A DNA stretch of 64,000 nucleotides from Actinokineospora alba (GTDB lineage Bacteria > Actinomycetota > Actinomycetes > Mycobacteriales > Pseudonocardiaceae): positions 1,240,001 to 1,304,000 of the forward strand of contig NZ_SNXU01000001.1 in assembly GCF_004362515.1 (NCBI RefSeq). Reading direction: 5' to 3'. The translations under genes were made by a program, and so were the position numbers. The notes below the pieces were generated by a model. It was not told where the DNA came from. It saw only the letters and a list, made by a program, of their open reading frames with translations, and searched no databases. This document shows, one piece after another, positions 18,863 through 29,131 of this stretch (positions are counted from its first letter, which is position 1; every line of letters begins with the position of its first letter).

Positions 18863-19816
18863 TTAAGACTCCTGAGTCACCGGCTCCTGGGCGACCGGCT
18901 GCGCCTGCGCCGGCCGGGCCGACCGCCGCCAGCGGCGCCAGAGCAGGTAGGCGGGCACGCCGAGCACCACCGCGAACGGCAGCACCAGGGCGACGGCCCG
19001 CACGACGAACGACGTGGTGTCGACGAACGCCTTCCACCCGCCTGCGAGTGCCCCGAGCAGCGTGTCGTCGTCCGCCACGGGCGCCGGCGCGCTGTCGCGG
19101 GACAGGCGCAGGGTCACGGTGGACATGGCCACGCTGCCCGCGAGTCGCTCCCGACGCTTGAGCAGCGACTCCAGGTCGGCCTCGCGGCGGGTCACCTCGG
19201 ATTCGAGCTGGACGATCTCGGAGATCTGCTGGGCCCGGCCCAGCAGCGCCCGCACCCGCTCCAGGCTGGCCCGCTGGGTCTGGATGCGGCTCTCGACGTC
19301 GACGATCTGCTCGGTGACGTCCTCCGCGGCCTGGCTACGCGACTCCTCCTTGCCCAACTCGGGCGCGGACAGCTTGCCCAGCGTGTCGTCGAGCTTGTCG
19401 CTCGGGACGTAGAGGGTCATCGTCGCGCTGCGGCTGCCCACGTCGGCCTGACCGGTGTAGCCGCCCGTCGCGACCACGATCGCGCGCGCCCGCTCGGCGC
19501 TGTCGCGCACATCCGGCGTGACCAGGACAATCGTGGCCGTGCGGACGAGCTTGCGGTCGACGCCCGGCTGCCCCACCTGCGCGGCCTGTTGGGGCTTCTC
19601 GCCGGTCGCGGCCTTGTCCGAGCCACCCGAGCCACCCGAGCCGCCCGAGGTGCCGTAGGAGCCGGTGCTCGCCGCCTCCGGCGCCGCGGCCGGCCGCTCG
19701 CCGCGCATATCGGCGGCGCTGCCCGAGTCCGACGCCGACCCGCAGGCGGTCAGCCCGCCGGTCGCGGCGAGGGCGAGCAACAGTCCTGCTAATCGTCTCT
19801 GCTTGGTCGAACGCAT
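18863..19816 (-). CDS. DUF4349 lipoprotein with coiled coil
   Basis: A 317-residue protein. The signal peptide ends in the lipobox LTAC (about residue 25). A Gly/Ser linker follows, then the DUF4349 core (DRKLVRTATIVLVTPDV, YVPSDKLDDTLGKLS). A coiled coil lies at about 165-240 (VDVESRIQTQRASLERVRALL and on), and a transmembrane helix at about 275-295 with a basic cytoplasmic tail. It would span the envelope face with the coiled coil outside. ATG 19816 has GGGAGG six bases upstream. Role unknown; similar proteins are thought to sense or stabilise the membrane. Confidence 0.8.
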   Translation of the reverse strand: MRSTKQRRLAGLLLALAATGGLTACGSASDSGSAADMRGERPAAAPEAASTGSYGTSGGSGGSGGSDKAATGEKPQQAAQVGQPGVDRKLVRTATIVLVTPDVRDSAERARAIVVATGGYTGQADVGSRSATMTLYVPSDKLDDTLGKLSAPELGKEESRSQAAEDVTEQIVDVESRIQTQRASLERVRALLGRAQQISEIVQLESEVTRREADLESLLKRRERLAGSVAMSTVTLRLSRDSAPAPVADDDTLLGALAGGWKAFVDTTSFVVRAVALVLPFAVVLGVPAYLLWRRWRRSARPAQAQPVAQEPVTQES

Positions 19817-19885
19817 TCGGTGCCTCCCAGTTCCGTCGTCCTCATCAGACGTCGGCCGGGGTTCCTTACGTTGCCGAAATGCTGG

Positions 19886-20407
19886 TCACGACTCGGTTTC
19901 GGTCAGCCCCGGCCGGTCTTTGTGCTCGGGCTGCACCAAGTGCTCGAACGCTTTGAGGTTCGCCAACGACTCGCCGCGGGAGACCCGCCAGTCCCATTCC
20001 CGCCGGATCGAGGTGGCGAAGCCGATCTCCAGGATCGGGTTGAAGTCGCCGTCGGCGGCTTCGAGGACTTGGCCGAGCAGGCGGTCGAGCTCGTCGGCGG
20101 TGATCGAGCTCAGCGCGACCCGGCCGATCAGGTAGATGTCGCCGACCTTGTCGACGGTGTAGGAGACGCCGTAGAGCTTGGCGTTGCGGCGCAGCAGGTA
20201 GCGGTAGACGTCCTCGTGCGCCTCGTCCGGGCGGCGGCAGACGAACGCCTCCACCACCAGGCCGTGGTTGCCGACGATCAGCCACGTGTTGGTCTGCTGC
20301 TTCTTGATCCCCGGCAGCGTGACCAGGAAACGGCCCGGCGCGGGGTGGTCATAGACCAGTTCGCGCTCGTCGAGGGTCTTCTGGATCAGTGTGTCTAGCT
20401 CGCTCAC
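19886..20407 (-). CDS. YbjN domain-containing protein
   Basis: A 173-residue cytoplasmic protein of the YbjN/type III chaperone-like fold. Conserved segments are [42 protein letters not shown] and [21 protein letters not shown]. It corresponds to Rv0487, next to mshA. GTG 20407 overlaps the mshA stop in GTGA, so both are probably co-translated. The close tie to mycothiol synthesis is conserved in actinobacteria, but its function is not established. Confidence 0.85.
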   Translation of the reverse strand: MSELDTLIQKTLDERELVYDHPAPGRFLVTLPGIKKQQTNTWLIVGNHGLVVEAFVCRRPDEAHEDVYRYLLRRNAKLYGVSYTVDKVGDIYLIGRVALSSITADELDRLLGQVLEAADGDFNPILEIGFATSIRREWDWRVSRGESLANLKAFEHLVQPEHKDRPGLTETES

Positions 20408-21696
20408 ACCGCCACCTCAGCACGCGCGAGCGAGTAGCGCAGCGCGTGGTCGGCGTCGATGTAGCCCGCGATGAGGGCGTCGGTGGTGCGGTCCCAGGAG
20501 AAGCGGTGGGCGTGCTGGACCGCGCCCGCGGCCAACTGGGCGCGCAGGACGGGGCTCATGGCGAGCCTGCCGAGGGTGTCGGCCCAGTCGTCCGTCGCGT
20601 GGCCCGCGACAAGCAGGCCGGAGAAGCCGTCGGCCACCGCGACCGGCAGACCGCCCACGGCGGCGGCGACGACCGGCGTGCCGCAGGCCTGCGCCTCCAG
20701 TGCGACCAGGCCGAAGCTCTCGTTGTGGCTGGGCACGGCCACGGTGTCGGCGGCGCGGTAGACATCCGCGAGCGCCTCGCCCGACTGCGGCGGCAGGAAC
20801 CGGACGACGTCGGTGATGTCGAGCGCGACGGCCAGGTCCTGCAGGGCGGCGGGCTGCTCCAGGCCGGTTCCCGACGGCCCGCCCGCGACCAGCACGACGA
20901 GCCGCTCGCGGGCGATCTCCCCGCGCGCGAGCAGCGCGGCGACCGCGCGCAGCAGCACGTCGGGGGCTTTGAGCGGCTGGATGCGGCCGACGAAGGCGAA
21001 CACGACCGCGTCGGGCGCGATGCCCAGCCTGCGCCGGGCGGCGTGCCTGCCACCGGGCCGGAAGCGTTCGAGGTCGACGCCGGGGGCGATGATGTCGACC
21101 TTCTCGGGGTCGGCGTCGTAGAGCGAGACCAGCTGCGCGGCCTCGACGTCGGTGTTGGCGATGAGCCGGTCGGCCTCGTCGACGATCTGCTGCTCGCCGA
21201 TGACCCGCTCCCGCGGCTCGGGGGTGTCGCCCGCGGCGAGGGCGGCGTTCTTGACCTTGGCCAGGGTGTGCGCGGTGTGCACCAGCGGCACGCCCCAGCG
21301 CTTGCGCGTGAGCCAGCCGACCTGGCCGGAGAGCCAGTAGTGGGAGTGCACGAGGTCGTAGTAGCCAGGTTCGTGGCGGGCCTCGGCGCGCAGCACACCG
21401 GCGGTGAAGCCGCACAGCTCGGCGGGCAGCTCGGCGCGGTCGAGCCCCTCGAACGGGCCGGCGGAGACATGGCGGACGAGGACGCCCGGCGCCAGCTCGG
21501 CCACCGGGGGCAGGCCGGAGGAGGTGGCCCGGGTGAAGACCTCGACGGCGATACCGCGCTGCGCCATGCGGGTGGCGGTCTCGGTGATGTAGACGTTCAT
21601 GCCGCCCGCGTCGCCCGTGCCGGGCTGTTCGAGCGGGGACGTGTGCACCGACAGCACCGCGACCCGGCGCGGCTTGCGCAGCTGAGTGGGAGTCAC
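20404..21696 (-). CDS. mshA: D-inositol-3-phosphate glycosyltransferase, mycothiol synthesis
   Basis: A 430-residue GT-B enzyme that transfers GlcNAc from UDP-GlcNAc to 1L-myo-inositol-1-phosphate, the first step of mycothiol synthesis. The N-terminal domain has [20 protein letters not shown] (the glycine-rich acceptor loop) and VHSHYWLSG. The C-terminal domain has [12 protein letters not shown] and the nucleotide-sugar segment [30 protein letters not shown] 21696 is used, with a GGAAGGGG tract upstream. Mycothiol-dependent proteins are consistent with the MDMPI-type gene at 28249. Confidence 0.95.
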   Translation of the reverse strand: MTPTQLRKPRRVAVLSVHTSPLEQPGTGDAGGMNVYITETATRMAQRGIAVEVFTRATSSGLPPVAELAPGVLVRHVSAGPFEGLDRAELPAELCGFTAGVLRAEARHEPGYYDLVHSHYWLSGQVGWLTRKRWGVPLVHTAHTLAKVKNAALAAGDTPEPRERVIGEQQIVDEADRLIANTDVEAAQLVSLYDADPEKVDIIAPGVDLERFRPGGRHAARRRLGIAPDAVVFAFVGRIQPLKAPDVLLRAVAALLARGEIARERLVVLVAGGPSGTGLEQPAALQDLAVALDITDVVRFLPPQSGEALADVYRAADTVAVPSHNESFGLVALEAQACGTPVVAAAVGGLPVAVADGFSGLLVAGHATDDWADTLGRLAMSPVLRAQLAAGAVQHAHRFSWDRTTDALIAGYIDADHALRYSLARAEVAV

Positions 21697-21872
21697 CCCG
21701 GTTCACCCCTTCCGGTCCGCCGCATGGCTGGCGGAGGACGCGGTACCTCGTCGACGCGTTCGGCGAAGGGCGGAGACCCACCCGGGAGATCCAACGCGCC
21801 GACGGCCCCGGAATCTTCCCGAGTGCGGTCTTCCCCAACCGATCGGTGAGCTAAGTCACACCGACGCTTCGA

Positions 21873-22475
21873 TCAGGTGAAGACGCACCATTTGCCGCCC
21901 TCCAGGTACACCTCCATCAGCACGGGACCACCCCGACTGATCTTGACGGAGAGGACTACGCGGTAGCTCTCCACCATGTACGGCTCGGGCAGCAGGCTGG
22001 CGGGGAGGCGGTCGACGATGGCGGTGTACGCCGGGCCCGGCCGCTCCTTCTTGCAGGTGAGGCTGGTCGCGGTCGTCTCGTCCTTCGCGTTCACCGCGGC
22101 CAGGTACCGCTCCGCGTGCGCCTTCGCCTGCTCGACCTCGGCGGCCGACACGGGCGGCGGCGTGGTCGTGACCAGCACGGACGGGTCGGCGGTCGCTGTC
22201 GAGGAGTAGGTCGGGATGGGCCCGAACTCCGTGGTGTCGGTGACCGACAGGATGGTCATGACGGCGCCCACGGCGACCACCACACCCACCACGATCAACG
22301 AGACGAGCAGGGCGGTGTTGCGCTTCGGCGGTGCGGGCGGACCGCCGTGAAAGCCCGGCCCGCCCTGGAAGCCGGGTCCACCTTGGTAGCCAGGTCCGCC
22401 GGGCGGCGGGAACTGCGGGCCGCCCTGATACCCGCCGTTGTACGGGCCCTGCGGACCACCTTGCGGCATGCTCAC
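21873..22475 (-). CDS. single-pass secreted/membrane protein with Gly/Pro-rich N-terminus, unknown function
   Basis: A 200-residue protein. Its first ~45 residues are PQGGP/GYQGGPGF repeats on the cytoplasmic side. A transmembrane helix (LLVSLIVVGVVVAVGAVMTILS) comes next, then an outer domain with a helix AEVEQAKAHAERYLAAVNAKDE and a Cys pair that could form a disulfide (TCKKER, KWCVF). The outer part resembles DUF4878/NTF2-like secreted domains, but I am not sure. GTG 22475 has GGGGGAG at a 7-base distance, excluding the long upstream frame, which is the shadow of the transpeptidase gene. Confidence 0.7.
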   Translation of the reverse strand: MSMPQGGPQGPYNGGYQGGPQFPPPGGPGYQGGPGFQGGPGFHGGPPAPPKRNTALLVSLIVVGVVVAVGAVMTILSVTDTTEFGPIPTYSSTATADPSVLVTTTPPPVSAAEVEQAKAHAERYLAAVNAKDETTATSLTCKKERPGPAYTAIVDRLPASLLPEPYMVESYRVVLSVKISRGGPVLMEVYLEGGKWCVFT

Positions 22476-22534
22476 TGTCGATCTCCCCCAGCGTTGTTCG
22501 GACGCCGAAAAACCTAGCGTCCCGCCCGGGTGGA

Positions 22535-23701
22535 TCAGCGCAGGGCGGACATCTGCTGCCACTGGCCCCACGGGATCAGCCAGTCGTAGACATCCGACGT
22601 CGTGGGCATGTTCGCCTGCGAGCCGGTGACCTCCACCGGGTCGCCGATGATCGCGCTGTCGAAGTACGCCTTGGCGTCGGCCTCGAAGAGGTTCACGCAG
22701 CCGTGCGAGGAGTTGACCTTGCCGATGTTGGCCCGGTTCTCCTCGTTCTCGTGGATGAACTCGCCGTGGTTGGAGAACCGCACGGCCCACTTCTTCTTGA
22801 CGTTGGTGTAGCCGTAGCGCGGGTTGGAGAAGTCGCCGATCGGGTCCTTCTGCATCACGATCATGGTGCCGTTGGGGGTGTTCAGGTTCGGGTCGGCGTC
22901 CTTGCCGTTGCTCGCCGGGTAGCTCGCGAAGAGCTTGCCGTCGCGGTAGACGTTCATCTTGTGGTCGGGGGTGTTGATCTTCACGACCTGGTTGCGCCCG
23001 ATGGTGAACTTCGAGGACAGATCGGCCTTGCCGTAGGCGCCGCCGCCGTAGGCCAGGCCGTAGAGCTTCGCAGTGACCGTGACCTTCGTGCCCGCGGGCC
23101 AGTATTCCTTGGGCCGCCAGTCGACCTGCTGGTCGTGCAGCCACGCCCACGAGCCCTCGACCGGCTGCGACGTCTCGACCTTGAGGGCCTTCTCCACGGC
23201 GGCCTTGTCGGTCACCTTGCCCTCGGGGAACTTGATGCTGATCGGCATCGCGACACCGACGGTGGCGTTATCGCCGGGGTTGACCGTGGCACGGGGGGTC
23301 TTCGCGGGCTTGAGGGTGGTGAAGGTGCCCTTGAGCTCGACCTTCTTGCCGTCGGTCCCGGTCGCGGACGCCGTGTAGGTGTACTTCTTGGCGTATCCGA
23401 GCACCTCGCTGGACTTCCAGCTGAGCTTGTCGGCGGCCAGTTCGCCCGCGACGGGCTTGCCGCCCTCATTGGTGAGCTCGACCTCGTCGAGGGTGCCCTC
23501 GGTGACCGAGACGGTTACCGGCTCGGTGGGCGGGACCTCCTTGGCGTCGACCGCCGGGGTCGCGACGACCTTCGCCTTGGGCGGCTCGTCGCCGCCGGTG
23601 GAACCACCGCCGCCACCCGGGGCTTCGGACGTGCACCCGGCGACCAGCGCCAAGGCCAGGAACAGGGTTCCCAGAACCACTGCCGTCCGACTGCGTCTCA
23701 C
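22535..23701 (-). CDS. L,D-transpeptidase lipoprotein (LdtMt5/LprQ-like)
   Basis: A 388-residue envelope enzyme that makes 3->3 peptidoglycan cross-links. The signal peptide ends in the lipobox VAGC, and a Gly/Ser linker follows. Two immunoglobulin-like domains come next (PVTVSVTEGTLDEVEL; VGVAMPISIKFPEGKVTDKAAVE). The YkuD catalytic domain has HGEFIHE and the nucleophile motif SSHGCVNL. GTG 23701 stands 7 bases after AGAGGAGG. Position beside the SDR and murB matches Rv0482-Rv0484c. Carbapenems are the known inhibitors of the family. Confidence 0.92.
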   Translation of the reverse strand: MRRSRTAVVLGTLFLALALVAGCTSEAPGGGGGSTGGDEPPKAKVVATPAVDAKEVPPTEPVTVSVTEGTLDEVELTNEGGKPVAGELAADKLSWKSSEVLGYAKKYTYTASATGTDGKKVELKGTFTTLKPAKTPRATVNPGDNATVGVAMPISIKFPEGKVTDKAAVEKALKVETSQPVEGSWAWLHDQQVDWRPKEYWPAGTKVTVTAKLYGLAYGGGAYGKADLSSKFTIGRNQVVKINTPDHKMNVYRDGKLFASYPASNGKDADPNLNTPNGTMIVMQKDPIGDFSNPRYGYTNVKKKWAVRFSNHGEFIHENEENRANIGKVNSSHGCVNLFEADAKAYFDSAIIGDPVEVTGSQANMPTTSDVYDWLIPWGQWQQMSALR

Positions 23702-23821
23702 CGTCTTGCCTCCTCTGTCGAGTCTCGTCCCCATCGATGGAGACGCGCCACCCACCGTCGGGGTGGGCCTGCTGTGACCGTGCTCATACATGGTTGTCGG
23801 CGGGTGGGGAAAGATTGGCCC

Positions 23822-24549
23822 GTGAACAACGCCATCGCGGTAGTGACCGGCGCCAGCGCGGGGATCGGCGCGGCCACCGCCCGCCACCTCGCGGCCGCCG
23901 GGTTCGACGTCGTCCTGGGCGCCCGGCGCCTCGACCTGCTCGAGAAGGTCGCCGCCGAGATCAGCGGCCAGGCCATCGAGTTGGACGTGACCGATCCCGC
24001 GTCGATCGAGTCTTTCTGCTCCCGTGTTCCAGCGTGCCACGTTCTGGTGAACAACGCCGGTGGCGCCCGCGGGCTCGACCGCGTCCTCGACGCCGACGAG
24101 GACCGCTGGCAGTGGATGTGGGACGCCAACGTCATGGGCACGCTGCGGATGACCAAGGCCCTGCTGCCCAAGCTGATCGCGTCCGGCGACGGGCACGTGG
24201 TCACGGTGACGTCCATCGCGGCGACCGAGATCTACGACGGCGGCTCCGGGTACACCGCGGCCAAGCACGCCCAGTCCGCGCTGCACCGGACCCTGCGCGG
24301 CGAACACCTCGGGCAGCCCGTGCGGTTCACCGAGGTGCTGCCCGGCATGGTGGAGACGGACTTCTCGGCCAACCGGTTCGACGGCGACCAGGAGCGCGCG
24401 GAGAAGGTGTACGAGGGCATCGAGCCGCTCACCGCCGACGACGTCGCCGAGGTGATCGCGTTCGCGGTGACCCGGTCGCCGCACGTGAACCTGGACCAGA
24501 TCGTCATGAAGCCGCGCGCCCAAGCCTCAGCGACCCGAGCCCACCGGGT

Positions 24550-24553
<4 letters not shown>
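23822..24553 (+). CDS. short-chain dehydrogenase/reductase
   Basis: A 243-residue classical SDR of the YdfG type. Cofactor motif TGASAGIGAATARHL, NNAG motif VLVNNAGG, catalytic Ser in VTVTSIAAT and YxxxK as YTAAKHA. The segment LGARRLDLL suggests NADPH preference. It corresponds to Rv0484c and is divergent from the transpeptidase gene. GTG 23822 begins VNNAIAVVTGAS, the natural start of the Rossmann strand. Its stop overlaps the murB stop by three bases in CTAG (convergent). Confidence 0.88.
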
Positions 24554-25650
<1,097 letters not shown>

Positions 25651-25666
25651 CGGTAACCTCCTGGCC

Positions 25667-26164
25667 ATGGCTAGCCGCATCGAGCACCGCGCCGCGTTCA
25701 CCCGACCCGCCTCCGAGGTCCACGCCGCCCTCGTCGACCGGGCGTTTCTCGACGCGCGGCTGCGCGATCTCGGCGGCAAGGACGCCACTCTGCTGGACTA
25801 CTCCGTCGACGGCGACACGGTCACCTTCAAGCTCCGCCAGGGCGTCGACGCCCAGCGCCTGCCCTCGGTCGTGCGCACGGTGATCAAGGGCGACCTGATC
25901 GTCGAGCGCACGGAGTCGTGGCGGCCCGACCGCGCCGCGTTCACCGGCTCCACCTCGGCGAACGTCTCGGCCGTGCCGGGCGACATCAAGGGCGCGTTCC
26001 GGCTCGCCGACACCGCGGGCGGCAGCGAGTGGTCGACCCGCGGCGAGGTGAAGGTCAGCATCCCGTTCATCGGCGGCAAGATCGAGTCCGTGATCGCCGA
26101 GCAGGTCACCCGGCTGCTCGCCGCCGAGGCCGAGTTCGCCGCGAAGTGGCTCGCCGGGAAGTAG
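25667..26164 (+). CDS. DUF2505 domain-containing protein
   Basis: A 165-residue protein of the DUF2505 family, a START/SRPBCC-like fold. It has alternating strands (IEHRAAFTRPASEVHAALVD; VKVSIPFIGGKIESVIAEQVTRLL) and a long C-terminal helix. ATG 25667 follows TAACCT by 7 bases, a leaderless-type start that overlaps the murB ribosome-binding site on the other strand. A hydrophobic ligand is probable; function unknown. It lies 3 bp before the next gene on the same strand. Confidence 0.8.
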   Translation: MASRIEHRAAFTRPASEVHAALVDRAFLDARLRDLGGKDATLLDYSVDGDTVTFKLRQGVDAQRLPSVVRTVIKGDLIVERTESWRPDRAAFTGSTSANVSAVPGDIKGAFRLADTAGGSEWSTRGEVKVSIPFIGGKIESVIAEQVTRLLAAEAEFAAKWLAGK

Positions 26165-26167
26165 CGC

Positions 26168-26980
26168 GTGGCCCGTACCCCCCGCCTGGCCGCGGGCCGA
26201 GCCCGAGCGTTGGGCAGCCCGACGCGCGGCACGACCAACCCGAACCGCTTGCGCCGGATCGACCGGTGGATGGTCGGATCACCCGAGGTGCGGGCGGCCC
26301 TGATGGCCGCCGCGGACCCGCTGGTCGTCGACCTCGGCTACGGCGCGACGCCGATCACCACGGTCGAGATGGCGGCCAGGCTCCGCACTGTGCGGGCGGA
26401 TGTGCGCGTGCTCGGTCTGGAGATCGACCCCGAGCGAGTGGCCGCCGCGCTGCCGGTCGCGGACCCGCCCGCGCTGGAGTTCCGGCGCGGCGGGTTCGAG
26501 TTGGCGGGCACCCGCCCGGTGCTGCTGCGCGCGTTCAACGTGTTGCGGCAGTACACGGAGGAGGAGTCGGCGGCGTCCTGGGCGACGATGCTCGCGCGGC
26601 TCGCGCCGGGCGGTCTGCTGGTCGAGGGCACGTGCGACGAGATCGGCCGCCGCTGCTCTTGGGTCACCCTCGACGCTTCCGGGCCGAGGACGTTCACCCT
26701 GTCCTGCCTGCCGTCGGGCATCGAGCGGCCGTCGGATCTGGCGGAGCGGCTGCCGAAGGCGCTGATCCACCGGAACGTGCCGGGTGAGCGGGTCCACGAC
26801 CTGCTCGCCGCGTTGGACGGCTGCTGGGCCACGGCGTCGTCGTTCGCCCCGTTCGGCCCGCGGGCGCGCTGGGTGGAGACCATCCGGGCGTTCGCCGCGT
26901 CGGGGTGGCCGGTGCTGGACAACCGGCGGCGCTGGCGGCTCGGCGAAGTCACGGTCGACTGGTCCGCCGTCGCGCCTTGA
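26168..26980 (+). CDS. class I SAM-dependent methyltransferase-like protein
   Basis: A 270-residue Rossmann-fold protein. LVVDLGYGATPITTVEMAARL is the glycine-poor motif I, VLGLEIDPERV the acidic loop after strand 2, and LARLAPGGLLVEGTCDE the segment after strand 5. GTG 26168 lies 3 bp after the DUF2505 stop, so the two are an operon. The N-terminal basic arm (RTPRLAAGRARALGSPTRG) could bind nucleic acid. The substrate is unknown. The stop codon sits inside the -35 box of the MerR promoter. Confidence 0.7.
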   Translation: MARTPRLAAGRARALGSPTRGTTNPNRLRRIDRWMVGSPEVRAALMAAADPLVVDLGYGATPITTVEMAARLRTVRADVRVLGLEIDPERVAAALPVADPPALEFRRGGFELAGTRPVLLRAFNVLRQYTEEESAASWATMLARLAPGGLLVEGTCDEIGRRCSWVTLDASGPRTFTLSCLPSGIERPSDLAERLPKALIHRNVPGERVHDLLAALDGCWATASSFAPFGPRARWVETIRAFAASGWPVLDNRRRWRLGEVTVDWSAVAP

Positions 26981-27007
26981 CATTGACGTTGCGTCAACTT
27001 CTACCGT
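26977..27007 (+). promoter_or_regulatory. MerR-type promoter with 19-bp spacer and operator palindrome
   Basis: TTGACA (26977-26982) and TACCGT (27002-27007) are separated by 19 bp, the elongated spacer typical of MerR-activated promoters. The spacer holds the palindrome TTGACG-TTG-CGTCAA (26983-26997). It precedes the merR-like gene by 25 bp, which fits autoregulation. Confidence 0.75.
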
Positions 27008-27032
27008 TGACCTCGACAGTGAGGGAGGCGGG

Positions 27033-27788
27033 ATGAGCTGGTCGATCGCCCAGGTGGCGCGGATGTCGAAGGTGACTTCACGGACGCTGCGGCACTACGA
27101 CGACATCGGCCTGCTGCCGCCGGAGTCGGTGGGCCACAACGGCTACCGCTACTACGGGCAGGAGCAACTGCTGCGCCTGCAGCAGATCCTGGTCCTGCGC
27201 GAACTGGGCCTTGGCCTCGACGCCATCGCCGAGATCCTCGACAACGGCACCGACAAGGTCGAGGCGCTGCGCAGGCACCACCGTTGGCTGCTGGCCGAGC
27301 GCGACCGGTTCGACCGGCTGGCGCGGACCGTCTCCCGGACGATTGAGGATGTGGAGGGAGGACACAAGATGACGACCGCTGAGCACTGGTTCGAGGGTTT
27401 CGACTCGCCCCAGCAGAAGGCGTTGCAGGAAGAGGCCCGGTCGCGTTGGGGAGCGTCCAACGTGGACGCCGCGACCGAGCGGGTCAAGGGCAAGGGTGCG
27501 GACTGGTGGCGTGACCAGGGGCAGGCCTGGGTGGCGGCCCTGGAGGCACTGGTCGAGCACATCGACGCGGGCCGGGACGTCGCGGACCCGGTGGTGCAGG
27601 AGACCATCGCAGGCCACCACCGGTGGCTGATGAACTTCTGGACCCCCAACCGCGAGTCCTACACCGGCCTGGCCGACGTGTACGCGGACGACCCGAGGTT
27701 CCGGGCAAAGTTCGACGCAACCGACCCCCGCCTCGCGGAATACCTCCGCGCGGCAATGGCCGAGTACGCCCGCACCCGCCTCGAGTAG
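27033..27788 (+). CDS. MerR family regulator with TipAS ligand-binding domain
   Basis: A 251-residue TipAL-type activator. The N-terminal winged HTH (SWSIAQVARMSKVTSRTLRHYDDIGLL) and dimerisation helix end near residue 105. The C-terminal ~140 residues, from TAEHWFEGFDSPQQKALQEEA, form the TipAS multidrug-binding domain, ending FDATDPRLAEYLRAAM. ATG 27033 has GGGAGG upstream. An internal ATG with GGAGG (27369, MTTAEHW) might produce the ligand-binding domain alone, as TipAS is made from tipA. It should twist its own 19-bp-spacer promoter in response to a drug-like or peptide ligand. Confidence 0.9.
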   Translation: MSWSIAQVARMSKVTSRTLRHYDDIGLLPPESVGHNGYRYYGQEQLLRLQQILVLRELGLGLDAIAEILDNGTDKVEALRRHHRWLLAERDRFDRLARTVSRTIEDVEGGHKMTTAEHWFEGFDSPQQKALQEEARSRWGASNVDAATERVKGKGADWWRDQGQAWVAALEALVEHIDAGRDVADPVVQETIAGHHRWLMNFWTPNRESYTGLADVYADDPRFRAKFDATDPRLAEYLRAAMAEYARTRLE

Positions 27789-27799
27789 CGGTCGGCGTG

Positions 27800-28130
27800 G
27801 AACGCCGGGTGGGCCCACGGCCTGGCCGGCCGCGGCGGGAACGTCGAGCCGGGCGAAGGTCCAGCGACCTTCCGGCGCGAACACCGAGCCGATCGAAGTC
27901 CGGCGGGCGAAGGTCCGGCGACACCCAGCGGGAAACGCCAAGCCGGGCGAGGTCCAACGGGTACGCCGAGCCGAGCCGACAGCCGACCAGTACCGGAGCG
28001 AACGTCGAGTCTGGACAGAGCTCCGGGGGCGACCCCACGGGCCCAAGGGGAACGCCAAGCCGGGGATCAGTGGCGCGACGAACCTCCGGCACCAAGGCCA
28101 CGTCGGCCCGACTGGCCTGAGCGGCCAACG
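27800..28130. repeat. degenerate tandem units, AACGCCRAGCCGGGCGA type
   Basis: After the MerR gene about six imperfect units of 35-55 bp follow each other. Each starts with (A)ACGYCRAGCCGGGCGA and continues with a GTCCRRCGGG-type segment. The 460-bp stretch 27789-28248 has stop-free frames on the other strand, but their composition is that of the repeat and no homology is visible, so I call no gene. Confidence 0.4.
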
Positions 28131-28203
28131 CCAAGTCGGTCCAAGGCCCAGCCAACCCGGCGACAGTGATCGCCGGAGTGCCCGGCAAGCCCTTGGGGAC
28201 CCG

Positions 28204-28242
28204 GCGGGGGAGCTGCAGATCCCCCGCCCCTGGCTCTAAAGT
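28204..28242 (+). promoter_or_regulatory. palindrome and -10 of the MDMPI-type gene
   Basis: A 22-bp near-perfect palindrome (28204-28225, CGGGGGA.CTGCAG.TCCCCCG) is followed by the -10-like TAAAGT (28237-28242), six bases before GTG 28249. The gene is therefore probably leaderless and the palindrome an operator at the -35 region. Confidence 0.5.
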
Positions 28243-28248
28243 CGGACA

Positions 28249-28926
28249 GTGGACCTCGCCCAGGCAGTCGACCAGATCCGACTCCACTCCGACGCCCTCC
28301 GCGCGGCGGCGGTCGAAGCGGGGCCGGATGCCGCGGTGCCCACCTGTCCGGAATGGACTGTCCACCAGCTCGTGTCGCATGTGGCTCGTGCCCAGTCGTG
28401 GCCGGGCGCGAACCAGACCGCGGCGGTCGGCAGGCCGCCGGAGGACTGGGATGAGCTCCTCGCCTGGTGGAACCCGGAGTCGTTCTGCGACACCCTGTTG
28501 GCCGCCCAGACCACCTGGCCGCCCACGACGCTGCGGTGGTGGGCCCGAAGGTCGGCCCACGAGGCCGCCATCCACCGCCTGGACGCCGAGCACGCCCGTG
28601 GCATGCCGGTGCCGCCACTGCTCTTCGACCCGGCCTTCGCCGCCGACGGCGTCGACGAACTGCTGTCGCTGATCGCCCCACGTCGCTGCACGGTGGCCGC
28701 CCCCGCCCAGATCCTCCTGCACGCCGCCGACGCCGGCCGCGTGTGGAACCTGCTGCTGGCCCCGGACCACGGCATCGAGCTAGGTCCCGACAACGACCCC
28801 GCACTGGACGTCGACGCCGCCGTGGTCGGCACCGCCGACGCCATCTACCGAGCCTTGTGGCGCCGACCGAGCGCCGCGATCATCACCGGCGATCAACTCC
28901 TGCTGAACCAGCTCAAGGCCCCCTAG
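28249..28926 (+). CDS. maleylpyruvate isomerase family mycothiol-dependent enzyme
   Basis: A 225-residue DinB/MDMPI-like protein. The N-terminal four-helix bundle has CPEWTVHQLVSHVARAQSWPG (metal His near residue 45) and TLRWWARRSAHEAAIHRLDAEH with the further metal ligands. The ~80-residue C-terminal half is an SCP2-like domain (ILLHAADAGRVWNLLL). Family members use mycothiol as thiol cofactor; mshA in this window shows that mycothiol is made. The start is fixed by TAAAGT six bases upstream. The substrate is unknown. Confidence 0.85.
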   Translation: MDLAQAVDQIRLHSDALRAAAVEAGPDAAVPTCPEWTVHQLVSHVARAQSWPGANQTAAVGRPPEDWDELLAWWNPESFCDTLLAAQTTWPPTTLRWWARRSAHEAAIHRLDAEHARGMPVPPLLFDPAFAADGVDELLSLIAPRRCTVAAPAQILLHAADAGRVWNLLLAPDHGIELGPDNDPALDVDAAVVGTADAIYRALWRRPSAAIITGDQLLLNQLKAP

Positions 28927-29131
28927 GTGGGCGTGGAACACCGGCTTGTCGGAGGGGTAGGCGGCAGGCGTTGAGCCCGCGGCACGGGATGAGCGGTGGG
29001 AATGTCTGAACAGGATCGCGGAGCAAGGGACTCATAATCCCCTGGCGCTGCCAGCCCGCTCGATGGACGGCGTGTTCGTCGATGCCGTGCCGGGGGAACT
29101 TGGTCGCCGGAGCTCGGTGGGGTCGCCCCCT

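Noticed and set aside
22331..23821. In-frame plus-strand extension of the SDR gene over the transpeptidase gene
   Set aside because: The SDR begins naturally at GTG 23822 with its Rossmann strand; the upstream part is antisense to a convincing L,D-transpeptidase.
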